From NCBI GenBank assembly GCA_020846975.1, contig JADLCX010000041.1, forward strand, positions 96,891 to 160,890: a DNA stretch of 64,000 bases, in the 5' to 3' direction. The notes under the pieces were generated by a model. That model did not search any database and had not been told where the DNA came from. It saw only the letters and a program-made list of their open reading frames with translations. Position numbers and translations under genes: made by a program. This stretch comes from Phycisphaerales bacterium. Its GTDB lineage: Bacteria > Planctomycetota > Phycisphaerae > Phycisphaerales > UBA1924. Every line of letters begins with the position of its first letter. The stretch's first letter is position 1. Positions 8,999-18,400 of this stretch are shown here, piece after piece.

Positions 8999-9799
8999 TC
9001 ACTCCTTCTCTTCGCGCAAGGTCTCGGGGTGGCAGTACGGGCACGCCTCGTCCGCCTGCTCCACGAACTCCGCGATCCCGCTCGGGCCGTCCGGCACCCG
9101 CGCCGACGGCGCCGCCATCACCGGCGCCGTCATCCGCCCCAGCACCGTCCACACGCCCGCGGCCACCATCAGCAGGCTGGTCACCAGCGGCAGGTGCCGA
9201 CGGAGAGGCCCGGTCAACGCCCGCACGCCCAGGCCGATCGCCCCCATCACCGGCAGCGTGCCGATCCAGAACGCTCCCATCGCCGCCGCCCCCGACAGCG
9301 GCCCGCCCGTCCCCGCCGCTGCGACCACGAACGTGTACAGCCACCCGCACGGCAGCAACGTCGTCAGCAGCCCCACCGTCGCCGCTCGCGTCACCGGAGG
9401 AAGATCGATCGCCTTCATGTGCGCCGAACGCGCGGCGCTCACCATCCATTTCGGCAGCGGCGCGCGCCCCACCCTCGCCCCTAGCGCCCTCGCCACCGCC
9501 ACCGCGCCGAACACCACCATCACCGCCCCGGCACCCACCGCCGCCGCTCGCTGCACGCCGACCATCGACCCGCCCAGGTCCACCGCCGCCCCCACCGCGC
9601 CCGCCATCACGCCCATCAGCACGTACGTCGCCAGCCGGCCCAGGTTGTACGCCGCTGCCAGCGACCACCGCGAAGCCGCGCGCGACCCCGCCGGGGTCGG
9701 CGCGCCCACCGAGAACGCCGCGAACGCCCCGCACATCCCCGCGCAGTGCGTCGAACCCAGCAGGCTCGCCACCATGATCGTTGAGAGCAGCATCAACAT
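8999..9799 (-). CDS. TauE/SafE (DsbD-like) family membrane protein in the cco locus
   Basis: Polytopic inner-membrane protein of 266 residues with about six helices. The first helix ends in GSTHCAGMCGAF, a Cys/Met/His motif typical of the sulfite-exporter TauE/SafE-like group related to DsbD that travels with copper ATPases and cbb3 genes; a second site is TLLPCGWLY. The C-terminus after the last helix holds CPYCH, which resembles a haem-c or metal site. The ATG at 9799 lies 5 bases after the ccoH stop and begins directly at the first helix. Context suggests copper handling or thiol redox during oxidase assembly; the substrate is unknown. Confidence 0.82.
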   Translation of the reverse strand: MLMLLSTIMVASLLGSTHCAGMCGAFAAFSVGAPTPAGSRAASRWSLAAAYNLGRLATYVLMGVMAGAVGAAVDLGGSMVGVQRAAAVGAGAVMVVFGAVAVARALGARVGRAPLPKWMVSAARSAHMKAIDLPPVTRAATVGLLTTLLPCGWLYTFVVAAAGTGGPLSGAAAMGAFWIGTLPVMGAIGLGVRALTGPLRRHLPLVTSLLMVAAGVWTVLGRMTAPVMAAPSARVPDGPSGIAEFVEQADEACPYCHPETLREEKE

Positions 9800-9804
9800 C
9801 GTCG

Positions 9805-10341
9805 TCAACCCGGAATCCGCACTTCCAGTTCCTCCGTGAAGCGATCCGTCCCCCGCGAAGCGCCCACGCCCACCCGCCACAGGCCCGTCCGATCAACCCC
9901 CGCCACCCCCGCGTACTCGCCCGGCCGCTCGCGCCGCTCCGTGAGCCGCACCGTCCTCCGATCGCCCGACCGCACGTGCGCGAACATGACCACCTCCACC
10001 TCCGCGCCCGCGATCGGCCCGCCCTCCCGATCCGTCAACCGCACCACCACCTCGCGCCCGCCCCCCCCGCCCCCCACACCCCCCCCGACCTCCCCGATCT
10101 CCGCCGCCGCCTTCCAGCCCAGCCGCCGGCTCACCTCCCGCGCCCGCGCCTGCTCATCAAAGTTCATCGCCTTGCGGTAGTAATCCGGCTCCGTCGCCAC
10201 CGACCTGTCCCCCGCCGCCATCGTCACCGTCACGGCCACGATCGCCAGGTTCAACGCGAGCAGCCCCGCCGGCAGCAGCAGCCACACCCGCCCGCGCCGC
10301 GACGCGCCCGCACCACCGGCGTTGCCCGACCGCGTGTTCAT
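9805..10341 (-). CDS. ccoH: CcoH (FixH) family cbb3 assembly protein
   Basis: Membrane-anchored protein of 178 residues: a basic N-terminus, one transmembrane helix (about 19-43), then a periplasmic domain containing the FixH-type block EPDYYRKAMNFDEQARARE and an immunoglobulin-like beta region. FixH/CcoH contacts the oxidase during assembly. It overlaps the ccoG stop by ATGA, so translation is coupled. A poly-Gly stretch (GGGVGGGGGG, about residues 86-95) interrupts the periplasmic domain and is encoded by a G-run on the coding strand. Confidence 0.88.
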   Translation of the reverse strand: MNTRSGNAGGAGASRRGRVWLLLPAGLLALNLAIVAVTVTMAAGDRSVATEPDYYRKAMNFDEQARAREVSRRLGWKAAAEIGEVGGGVGGGGGGREVVVRLTDREGGPIAGAEVEVVMFAHVRSGDRRTVRLTERRERPGEYAGVAGVDRTGLWRVGVGASRGTDRFTEELEVRIPG

Positions 10342-11864
10342 TTCTTCTCGCCTCCAGCGCCGCCCCCATCGCTCGGCCCGACAAGCGTGAACGGCAGCCT
10401 CCGATCGAACTTCTCCGGCCCCTTCACCACGATGCTCACGGGCACGCGCCCGGCCACGAACGCGCCCCGCGGCGCGATGATCTGCCCCGGCGTCGTCACC
10501 ATCTGCCCCGGCTCCACCAGCACCACCGGCGTCTCGGTCCTGAACTCCAGCCCATCAACCCCCTCCGCTCCCGCCAACGACACCGCGAACTCCGCCGGCT
10601 TGTCCAGCCGGTTCACGATCTTCACGCGCACGCCGTTCTCGATCCGACCGTCCGCCATCTTCACGAACGGCTGACCCAGCCCACGCATCACCGTCACATC
10701 CGCCACGCCCGTTCCCGCCAGCGTGAGCGCAAACAACCCCGCGATCGCCGCCAGCACCACCGGATACAGCACCACCCGCGGCCTGAAAACCCGCGGTTTC
10801 TGCCCCGCCATCGCCGCTTCCGACGAATACCGGATCAGCCCCCGAGGCCGGCCCACCTTCTCCATCACCGCGTCGCACGCGTCGATGCACTGCGCGCACC
10901 CGATGCACTCCATCTGCAGGCCGTTGCGGATATCGATCCCCGTGGGGCATGTCGTCACGCACAGCCGGCAGTCCACGCAGTCGCCCAGCGAGCGCTCGGC
11001 TTCCAGCCCGGTCCCTTGCACGGCCCCGTCGATCACCGGGAGCGACACGCTCTTCTTCGCCGACTTCGCTCCTCGCGGCTCCCCGCGCGTGTTGTCGTAC
11101 CGGATGATCAGCGACTGCCGGTCCAGCAGCACCGATTGCAGCCGGCCGTACGGGCACATCACCACGCACACCTGCTCGCGAAAATACCCGAAGTCCAGCA
11201 TCATCGCGATGGTCACCAGCGTCACCACCGCGAACCCGATCGGATGATCCCACGGCGCGCCGAACACCCAGGTCTTCAACTCCGACCACGGCACGAAGTA
11301 CGCCAGGAACGCGTGCGCGATCACGAACGACACCACCGCGTACACCACCGGCTTCAAGGCCTTGCCCGCCCCGCTGGTCCGCAACCACCCCTTCGGCACC
11401 CGCCCCGGCGCGCCCGTGAAGAACCGTTCCAGCGGCCTGTACACGAACTCCATGTACACCGTCTGCGGGCACGCCCACCCGCACCACACCCTTCCCAGCA
11501 GCGCCGTAAACCAGAAGATCGACAGGAACACCCCCACCGCCAGCAACGCCAGCAGCAGCGTGTCCGTCGGGTAGTACGTCGCCCCGAGGATGTGGAACCG
11601 CCGCGCGCCGATGTCCAGCAGCACCAGCGGCCGACCGTTCACCTCGACCAGCGGCAACGCCCAGAACAGCGCGATCAGCAGGTACGCCACCACGCGACGC
11701 CGCGTCAGGTACCGCCCCAGCGACACCCGCGGCCGGATCCACCGCCGCGAGCCGTCCGGGTTCAGCGTCGTGAACACCGCCTTGGCCTCGCTGGTCCCGC
11801 GCGCCGCCGGGTTGTCGGGCGTCCCGGCCTTCTCCGTGGGTTGCGTCAGGTTCTTCGTGCTCAT
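10338..11864 (-). CDS. ccoG: CcoG (RdxA/FixG) ferredoxin-like cbb3 maturation protein
   Basis: Inner-membrane iron-sulfur protein of 508 residues. Several helices are followed by CGWACP and CVVMCPYGR, then two 4Fe-4S motifs, CVDCRLCVTTCP and CIGCAQCIDACD, and a C-terminal immunoglobulin-like domain. CcoG is a cupric reductase in cbb3 copper supply (family knowledge). The gene order ccoN-O-Q-P-G-H-I-S is the canonical one. The ATG at 11864 is 34 bases after ccoP. Confidence 0.95.
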   Translation of the reverse strand: MSTKNLTQPTEKAGTPDNPAARGTSEAKAVFTTLNPDGSRRWIRPRVSLGRYLTRRRVVAYLLIALFWALPLVEVNGRPLVLLDIGARRFHILGATYYPTDTLLLALLAVGVFLSIFWFTALLGRVWCGWACPQTVYMEFVYRPLERFFTGAPGRVPKGWLRTSGAGKALKPVVYAVVSFVIAHAFLAYFVPWSELKTWVFGAPWDHPIGFAVVTLVTIAMMLDFGYFREQVCVVMCPYGRLQSVLLDRQSLIIRYDNTRGEPRGAKSAKKSVSLPVIDGAVQGTGLEAERSLGDCVDCRLCVTTCPTGIDIRNGLQMECIGCAQCIDACDAVMEKVGRPRGLIRYSSEAAMAGQKPRVFRPRVVLYPVVLAAIAGLFALTLAGTGVADVTVMRGLGQPFVKMADGRIENGVRVKIVNRLDKPAEFAVSLAGAEGVDGLEFRTETPVVLVEPGQMVTTPGQIIAPRGAFVAGRVPVSIVVKGPEKFDRRLPFTLVGPSDGGGAGGEKK

Positions 11865-11898
11865 GACTCCAGCCCCGTCCCCCTCGGTCCTTTCCCGA

Positions 11899-12516
11899 TC
11901 ATTTCGCGCCCGGGGCCGGCGCCTTCGGCCACGGCGCGATCACCTTGCCCTCCGCGACCTTCCCCGCGGCCGGCGTCGTCCCGCGCAGGCTCGCCACGTA
12001 CGCCGCCAGGATCACCCGCTCGTTCGACGACAGCCGCGTCTTCCACGACGGCATCGCACCGTTCGCCGCCCCGTCGGTGATCACCTTGAACAGGTCCTCC
12101 ACCTTCTCCACGTTCTTGTACGAATCGTCGCACAGGTTCACGCCCACATCTCCCCCGCCGTCCCGCTTGTGACACGCCGCGCAGTTCGCCACGAACGTCG
12201 CCCTCGCCACGTCCATGAACTCCGGATTGCTCATCTGCGACAGGATCGTCCCCTCGTCGGTCTTCAACTCCCCCACCGCGCCGAACACCTGCTTGTAGTA
12301 CGCCGTCTGCTGCCTCGCCCAGACGTCCTGAACCGTCCACCCGTAAACGCTCGCGTGGAAGAACACCGCGTACAGCACGCTGAACACGATCGACGCGCCG
12401 AAGACCCACTTCCACCACCCCGGCGTCGGGTTGTCGTACTCGCGGATCCCGTCGTACTCGTGGTCCGTCACCGGCCCGCTGTCCGCGGCGATCGCGTCAT
12501 GCTTACCACCACTCAT
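11899..12516 (-). CDS. ccoP: cbb3 oxidase subunit CcoP, single-haem form
   Basis: Membrane-anchored cytochrome c of 205 residues. The N-terminal FixP block (EYDNPTPGWWKW) precedes one transmembrane helix (about 38-54), then a single cytochrome c domain with C112AACH116 and an axial-Met candidate in GAMPSWK. Canonical CcoP has two CxxCH domains and about 300 residues; here one domain is absent with no trace. It overlaps ccoQ by ATGA. The protein should still accept electrons from the CcoO part of the fused subunit. Confidence 0.93.
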   Translation of the reverse strand: MSGGKHDAIAADSGPVTDHEYDGIREYDNPTPGWWKWVFGASIVFSVLYAVFFHASVYGWTVQDVWARQQTAYYKQVFGAVGELKTDEGTILSQMSNPEFMDVARATFVANCAACHKRDGGGDVGVNLCDDSYKNVEKVEDLFKVITDGAANGAMPSWKTRLSSNERVILAAYVASLRGTTPAAGKVAEGKVIAPWPKAPAPGAK

Positions 12517-12722
12517 CTCCGCGCCTCCTTCCGAGCCTCAACGCACCCCGCCGCCATCCGCTCGCCATCCAGGGGCAAGAGCGCGGCCGCATCCATCTCC
12601 GACCTCGCCCGCCGCCGCGTCGCCCTCACCACCGCCCCGATGTACACCGCCAGGAACAGCCCCATCGCCGCGATCGGGTAGATCGCCAGCCCCAGCCCGC
12701 TCATCACGTCCGAGAGTTTCAT
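12513..12722 (-). CDS. ccoQ: cbb3 oxidase small subunit CcoQ
   Basis: Protein of 69 residues with one transmembrane helix (about 10-32, LGLAIYPIAAMGLFLAVYIG) and a charged cytoplasmic tail; size and position between ccoO and ccoP match CcoQ, which stabilises the complex. The tail from residue 50 onward (LDGERMAAGCVEARKEARR) is not conserved in families I know. It lies 12 bases after the ccoNO stop and overlaps ccoP. Confidence 0.82.
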   Translation of the reverse strand: MKLSDVMSGLGLAIYPIAAMGLFLAVYIGAVVRATRRRARSEMDAAALLPLDGERMAAGCVEARKEARR

Positions 12723-12734
12723 GCCCGCTCCTGT

Positions 12735-15125
12735 TCAGTGTCCCGCGCCGTCCGCCGACGCCGCCGTCCCCGCCCCCTCCGACGCCCCGGCCTCCGCCGG
12801 CGCGGCCGGTGGCGGCTTGCTGATATCCGTCCCCAGCCTCTGCAGGTACGCGATCAGCGCCGTCACCTTCTTGTCCTCCAGCCCCGTCGGGCCGCCCGAG
12901 GTCGCGATGTCATCCGCGATCTGCTTCGCCTGCGCTCGCGCCGATTCCGCCGCCTTCCCCTCCTTCACCATCTCCCCATACGGCACGCCGATCATCGCCT
13001 GCGCCCGCACGTGCCGCGCCACCTCGCCCATGTCCAGCCTCGACTCCAGCAGGTGCGCGTAGCTCGGCATGATCGACTGCGTGATCGACTGCCTCGGATC
13101 CTGGAAGTGCAGCAGGTGCCAGAGGTTGCTCCGCTGCCCGCCCTCGCGCGCCAGGTCCGGCCCGATCCGCCTCGAGCCCCACTGGAACGGATGGTCGTAC
13201 ACGAACTCGCCCGGCTTGGAATAGTCCCCGTACCGCTTCGTTTCCGACCAGATCGGCCGGATCATCTGCGAGTGGCAGTTGTAACAGCCCTCCGCCACGT
13301 ACACGTCGCGCCCGGCCAGTTCCAGCGGCGTGTACGGCGTCACGCTCGCGATCGACGGCACGTTCGAGCGGATCGCGAACAGCGGGACGATCTCCAGCAG
13401 CGACCCGCTCGCCACCGCGATCAGCGACCACACGATCATCTTCGCCGGCCGACGCTCCAGCAGCCGGTGCCACCACCCGTCCGCCGCCTTCTGCAGCCAG
13501 ATGTCCCCCTTGTGCGAGAACTCCGTGTTCGCCTCCAGTCGCGACTTGAACTTCGGCGGCGTCTCCACCAGCGGCCTCAGCGCGGGAGCCTCCTGCACAG
13601 GCTCCTCATACACCGCCGGACGGGCCATCCACGTCCGCAGCAGGTTGTACGCCATCAGCGTCGCGCCCAGGATGAACAGCACGCCCCCGCCCACCCGGGC
13701 CCAGTAGAACGGCATCAGTTTCGTCACCGTCTCCACGAAGTCCGGGAACTGCAGGCTCCCGCTCTTGTCGAACGCACGCCACATCAGCCCCTGCGTGATC
13801 CCCGCGATGTAGATCGGCACCACGTACATCAGGATCCCCAGCGTCCCCAGCCAGAAGTGCCACTCCGCCAGCTTCTTCGAGTGCAGCCGCGTCTGGAACA
13901 GCCGCGGCGCCAGCCAGTAGATCATCCCGAACGTCAGGAACCCGTTCCAGCCCAGCGCGCCCCCGTGCACGTGCGCGATCGTCCAGTCCGTGTAGTGGCT
14001 CAGCATGTTCACGGTCTTGATCGAGAGCAGCGGCCCCTCGAACGTGGACATCATGTAGAACGTCACCCCCACCACGAAGAACCTCAGCACCGGGTCGTCC
14101 GTCAGCTTGTGCCACGCCCCTCGGAGCGTCAGCAGGCCGTTGATTCCCCCGCCCCACGACGGCATCCACAGCATCACGCTGAACAGCATCCCCAGCGTGC
14201 TCGCCCACGCCGGCAGCGCGGTATAGTGCAGGTGGTGCGGGCCCGCCCATATGTACACGAAGATCAGCGACCAGAAGTGCACGATGCTCAGCCGGTAGCT
14301 GTACACCGGCCGCTCCGCCGCCTTCGGCATGAAGTAGTACATCAGCCCCAGGAACGGCGTCGTCAGCACAAACGCCACCGCGTTGTGCCCGTACCACCAC
14401 TGCATCATCGCGTCCTGAACCCCCGCGTACACGCTGTAGCTCTTCAGCCACCCCGCCGGGATCGCCAGCGAGTTCAGCACGTGCAGCATCGCCACCGTCA
14501 CGATCGTCGCGATGTAGAACCACAGCGCGACGTACATGTGCCGCTCGCGACGGACCTTCAGCGTCATGAAGAAGTTCGTCCCGAAGAACCCCAGCCACAC
14601 CACCGCGATCAGCACGTCGATCGGCCACTCCAGTTCCGCGTACTCCTTGCCCTGTGTGAAGCCCAATGGCAACGTCAACGCCGCGCACACGATGATGAAC
14701 TGCCACCCCCAGAAGTGCAGCCTGCTCAGCGTGTCCGACCACATCCGCGCCTTGCACAGCCGCTGCGTCGAGTAGTACACCGCCGTGAAGATCGCGTTCC
14801 CCGCGAACGCGAAGATCACCGCGTTGGTGTGCAGCGGCCGCAGACGGCCGAACGTCAGGAACTCCGTGCTCACCAGGAATCCCAGGAACGCAAACGGCCG
14901 AGACCCCGACGCCGTCGTGTAGTTCACCACGCTCGGGATCACCAGTTGCAGCGCGATCACCAGCCCCACCACGAACCCCACCAGGCCCCACACAACCGTC
15001 GCAAGCATGAACTTGCGCACGATCGCGTCGTCGTACGTGAACCTCTCCATCGACGTCGATTCGGGCCTCACGCCCGTCTGCGCCCGCGCCTCACCCGTTC
15101 CGACCGCCGCTTCCGCTGTGCTCAT
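12735..15125 (-). CDS. ccoNO: Fused cbb3 oxidase subunits I and II (CcoN-CcoO)
   Basis: One polypeptide of 796 residues. The first about 500 residues are CcoN: a 12-helix haem-copper subunit with the catalytic region WWYGHNAVAF, the loop HYTALPAWAST and the distal His pair in IAHVHGGALGWNG. A linker leads to a transmembrane helix (about 560-580) and a CcoO-type mono-haem domain with C614YNCH618 and axial Met in QSIMPSYAHL. The combined protein replaces two genes and reduces oxygen at the inner membrane. The start at 15125 (MSTAEAAV) is preferred over 15185, whose extra 20 residues are Arg/Trp-rich and unlike CcoN. First gene of the cco operon. Confidence 0.95.
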   Translation of the reverse strand: MSTAEAAVGTGEARAQTGVRPESTSMERFTYDDAIVRKFMLATVVWGLVGFVVGLVIALQLVIPSVVNYTTASGSRPFAFLGFLVSTEFLTFGRLRPLHTNAVIFAFAGNAIFTAVYYSTQRLCKARMWSDTLSRLHFWGWQFIIVCAALTLPLGFTQGKEYAELEWPIDVLIAVVWLGFFGTNFFMTLKVRRERHMYVALWFYIATIVTVAMLHVLNSLAIPAGWLKSYSVYAGVQDAMMQWWYGHNAVAFVLTTPFLGLMYYFMPKAAERPVYSYRLSIVHFWSLIFVYIWAGPHHLHYTALPAWASTLGMLFSVMLWMPSWGGGINGLLTLRGAWHKLTDDPVLRFFVVGVTFYMMSTFEGPLLSIKTVNMLSHYTDWTIAHVHGGALGWNGFLTFGMIYWLAPRLFQTRLHSKKLAEWHFWLGTLGILMYVVPIYIAGITQGLMWRAFDKSGSLQFPDFVETVTKLMPFYWARVGGGVLFILGATLMAYNLLRTWMARPAVYEEPVQEAPALRPLVETPPKFKSRLEANTEFSHKGDIWLQKAADGWWHRLLERRPAKMIVWSLIAVASGSLLEIVPLFAIRSNVPSIASVTPYTPLELAGRDVYVAEGCYNCHSQMIRPIWSETKRYGDYSKPGEFVYDHPFQWGSRRIGPDLAREGGQRSNLWHLLHFQDPRQSITQSIMPSYAHLLESRLDMGEVARHVRAQAMIGVPYGEMVKEGKAAESARAQAKQIADDIATSGGPTGLEDKKVTALIAYLQRLGTDISKPPPAAPAEAGASEGAGTAASADGAGH

Positions 15126-15443
15126 GCCCGGCGCGCTCCATCGAGGCTCTGCCCGGCGCGGCCGGCCGCAAGCCCCCCACCACACACCCTCCCCCGGCGG
15201 CCGCCGTGCCGTCGGCGCGCAACCTCATCGCGCGCCGATCACACCCGGCGCGCTCCGCGAGCCCGCCGGTTCGATCGTCGATCGTTGGGCGCACAGGCCG
15301 CTTCCTCCACCAGAAAGTTTCCCTGATCCTCCCCCCCCCCCGCTCCACTCAGTACCACAACGCCACTTCGCGATTCCGACCGTCAATAGCCCGGCCTTTG
15401 GACGCTTGAAGCCGGCACGCGGAAGCAAAGTGGCGTTGTAAAG
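15126..15443. other. Leader of the cco operon and 3' region of the multicopper oxidase
   Basis: No gene seen. The ccoNO leader contains an 11-base C homopolymer (15331-15341) and, at 15306-15324 on the minus strand, an AGGGAAACTTTC box resembling AGGGGAACTTTC 30 bases before the HMA-fold gene (4281-4292). The distal part holds an 83-bp element with 12-bp inverted ends. No convincing FNR palindrome was found. Confidence 0.5.
15357..15439. repeat. 83-bp element with 12-bp perfect inverted ends
   Basis: ACAACGCCACTT at 15357-15368 is exactly inverted at 15428-15439, enclosing 59 bases. It starts 4 bases after the multicopper oxidase stop codon. It may be a large terminator-like hairpin or a small inverted-repeat element. 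Confidence 0.75.
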
Positions 15444-18400
15444 TCAGCACGGCCCGAAGTACAGCGCGAGGAAGTCGAAGATGTCCTGCACGCTCAACCC
15501 GCCGCTGTTGTTGATGTCCGCCGACATCTGATTCCCGAAATACGCGGCCAGGAAATCAAACAGGTCCTGCACCGTCACCGACCCGCTCAGGTTGAAGTCC
15601 GCCGCGCACAACACCGTGATGAACGCCGAACTCGACACGTTCGTCACCCCGCACGTGTCCGTCACAAACACGCCGTGCCGACCCGCATCCGCGAACTGAA
15701 TGTTCGTGTAGGTAAACGCCGCCGCCGTCGCGCCCGAGACCGTCGAGCCGTTGCCCGTCGGGCCATCCACAAACGTCACGTCCGGGTCCGTTCGCCGCCA
15801 CTGATAGGTCGCCGGACCGACCGCGTTGGTCACCGCGTCGATCGTCAACGTCTGTCCGCGGCGCACCACCGGGTCCGACGGGCTCGCCGTCGCCGTGAAC
15901 GACGGGCACACCACCGTGAACTGCCGCATCATCTCGTGGTCCTCGTGGTCCAGGATGTGGCAGTGGTACGGGAACGTCCCCGGATGATCCAGGAACCGCA
16001 TGATCACCCGCGTGATCTGGTTCGGCGTCGCCTGCACCGTGTCCTTCCAGCCCTGCTCGTTGGCCCCCGGCGGCGTCTCCGTCCCCGCTGTCGGCACGAT
16101 CGTGTCGCCCGGCCCGACCGTGAAGTCCTGCCGGTTCAGCACCTGGAACTGCACCAGGTGCACGTGCATCGGGTGCGAGACCCCCGAGCGGTTCACCCAC
16201 TCCCAGATCTCCGTCGTCCCCAGCACCGGAAACTCCGTGATGTCCGACCACATCAGCGAGTTGATCAGCCACATGTCGTGGCCGCAAATGTTGTCGAACG
16301 TCTTCTGCAGCTGGAACTGCCGCGTCTGCACCGCCGTCGCCGGGTTGATCGGCGGCACCGGGACCAGCGACGGCGGCAGCGGATCGGTGTCGCCCGGATC
16401 CGCCGTGAACCGGAACTGCATCACGTTGGTGATGTCCGGACCGTCACCGCCGCCCGGGAACGGCGACACCGCGCTGTTCCGCATCGTGATCGGCCGCGTC
16501 AGCACGCTGAACCCCGAGAAGTCCACCACGATGTCCGCCCGCTCGCCCGGCATCAGCGTCAGCGAGGTCATCGGCACCGGCGCGGGCAGCAGCCCCAGGT
16601 CGGTCCCGATCTGGTGGAACGTGATCGGCGCCGAACCCTGCCCCATGCTCAGCGTGTACGACCGGGTGTTGCTCCCGTTCAGCAGGCGGAACCGGTACTT
16701 GCCCTGCCGGACCTCCAGGTACGGCCACACCTTCCCGTTCACCGTGATGAAGTCGCCGAAGAAGTGGTCCGTGAACGTGTCGTTGTACCTGAGCGCGCCG
16801 GTCGATGTGAACGATCGGTCCTGGATCACCAGCGGGATCTCGTTGTGCCCGCGCGGCAGGTTCAGGCTCAGTTCCGCATCGTCCCGGAGCAGGTAGAACC
16901 CCGCCAGACCCATGTACACGTTCAGCCGCGTCAGCCCCAGCGCGTGGTCGTGGTACCACAGCGTCGCCGCCTGCTGGTTGTTCGGATACTGATACACCGG
17001 CGACTGCTGCCCGGGCCGGAACGCCAGGTCCGGGATCCCGTCGCTCTCCGGCGCCAGGTGCGCCCCGTGCAGGTGCACCACCGTCACCGGGTCCCGCCCG
17101 GTCACATCCGGCCCGTGCAGGCACTGGTCGATGTTCAGCACGTGCGTGTTCCGCAGCGGCATCCCCAGGATGTTGTGGTGCCGCAGGTCGTTCCGCCACG
17201 TCACCTCCACCGGCCGCCCTCGCCGCGCCTCGAACGTCGGCCCCGGATACTGCCCCTCATAACCCCACACCGTCGTCATCGGCAACGACGCGTGAAACTG
17301 GTGGCTGAACTGCACCATGTCGATCGTGTAACTCGCCACATCCCCCGGCGCGCCGCTGTCCGGCACCGCCACGCTCGGGATCGGCAGCGGGTCCTGGAAC
17401 GGCACCAGCACCCACGGGCACGTCACGCCCGCGCACGCGGTGTTGTCCCCGTTGTAGCTCCCGTTCTGCGCATCGCAGTTCGCCTCCGACACCACCACGC
17501 ACGTCGCGTTCACCAGGCAGCACCCGCCCGTCAGCACCGGGCACGCCGGTATGCACGTCGTCCCGTTCCCGCGGTAGTTGCCCCCCGCGTTGTCGCACTG
17601 CTCCTGCGTCTGGCCCGAGGTGCACGTCCCGTTCCCGAAGCAGCACCCGCCCGTCGGTTGCGGGCACGGGTTCGGCGCGCACGCTGTCCCGTTCCCCTGG
17701 TACGTCCCGCCCCCGCCCGTGCACGACGCCTGCGTCACCACCGTGCACACCCCCAGTTCGCAGCACGCCCCCGTCCCCGCCGGCGGCGTGAACGTCACCG
17801 TCAGTTTCGGACGCTCACTCGATGTCGCGTTCTGCCGGCTGCTGAACCGCCGCGCCGTCTGGTTGGTCGCCTCGTTCCCCAGGAGCAGCCACCCGAAGTT
17901 CGTGCTCGGCGTGTTGAGCCACCCCTGCACATCCGCCACCAACTGCGCCGTCGTGGCCCACGTCTTCACCCCCGCCGTCGATGACACGCTCAACGACGCG
18001 CTGGTCGTCCCCGAAAACGTCCCGCCCGCGTTCGTCCACGACGTGGTGTTGTAGATGCGCCGAGTCCACGTCACATCCCCCGCCACCGCCGCCGCGCCCG
18101 AGCCGCCGCCGCCGCCAGGGTTCGTCGGCCCTTCCGACCAGTCCTGCGTCAGTCTGCGAAGCGCCACCGTCTCCGACGGCCCCGAGTTCCCGCCATCATC
18201 CACCCGGAGCGCCAGCGACACCGCCGTGATCGTCGACCCCGCCGGGATCGACGACACGTTGAACCGGATCAGCCCGCGCCGGGCGTTCCCGCCGCTGTTG
18301 TTCCCCACGTGGAAGTACACACCCGCGCCGTTGGCGTTGCTGGTGTTGTCCTCGAAGATCGTCGCGTCCCGATCCGCATTCAGCACCACCACATCCGCGC

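Noticed and set aside
12738..15326. An 862-residue plus-strand frame opposite ccoNO.
   Set aside because: It is rich in Arg, Pro and His with no domain and lies antisense to a gene with clear motifs; a by-product of high GC.
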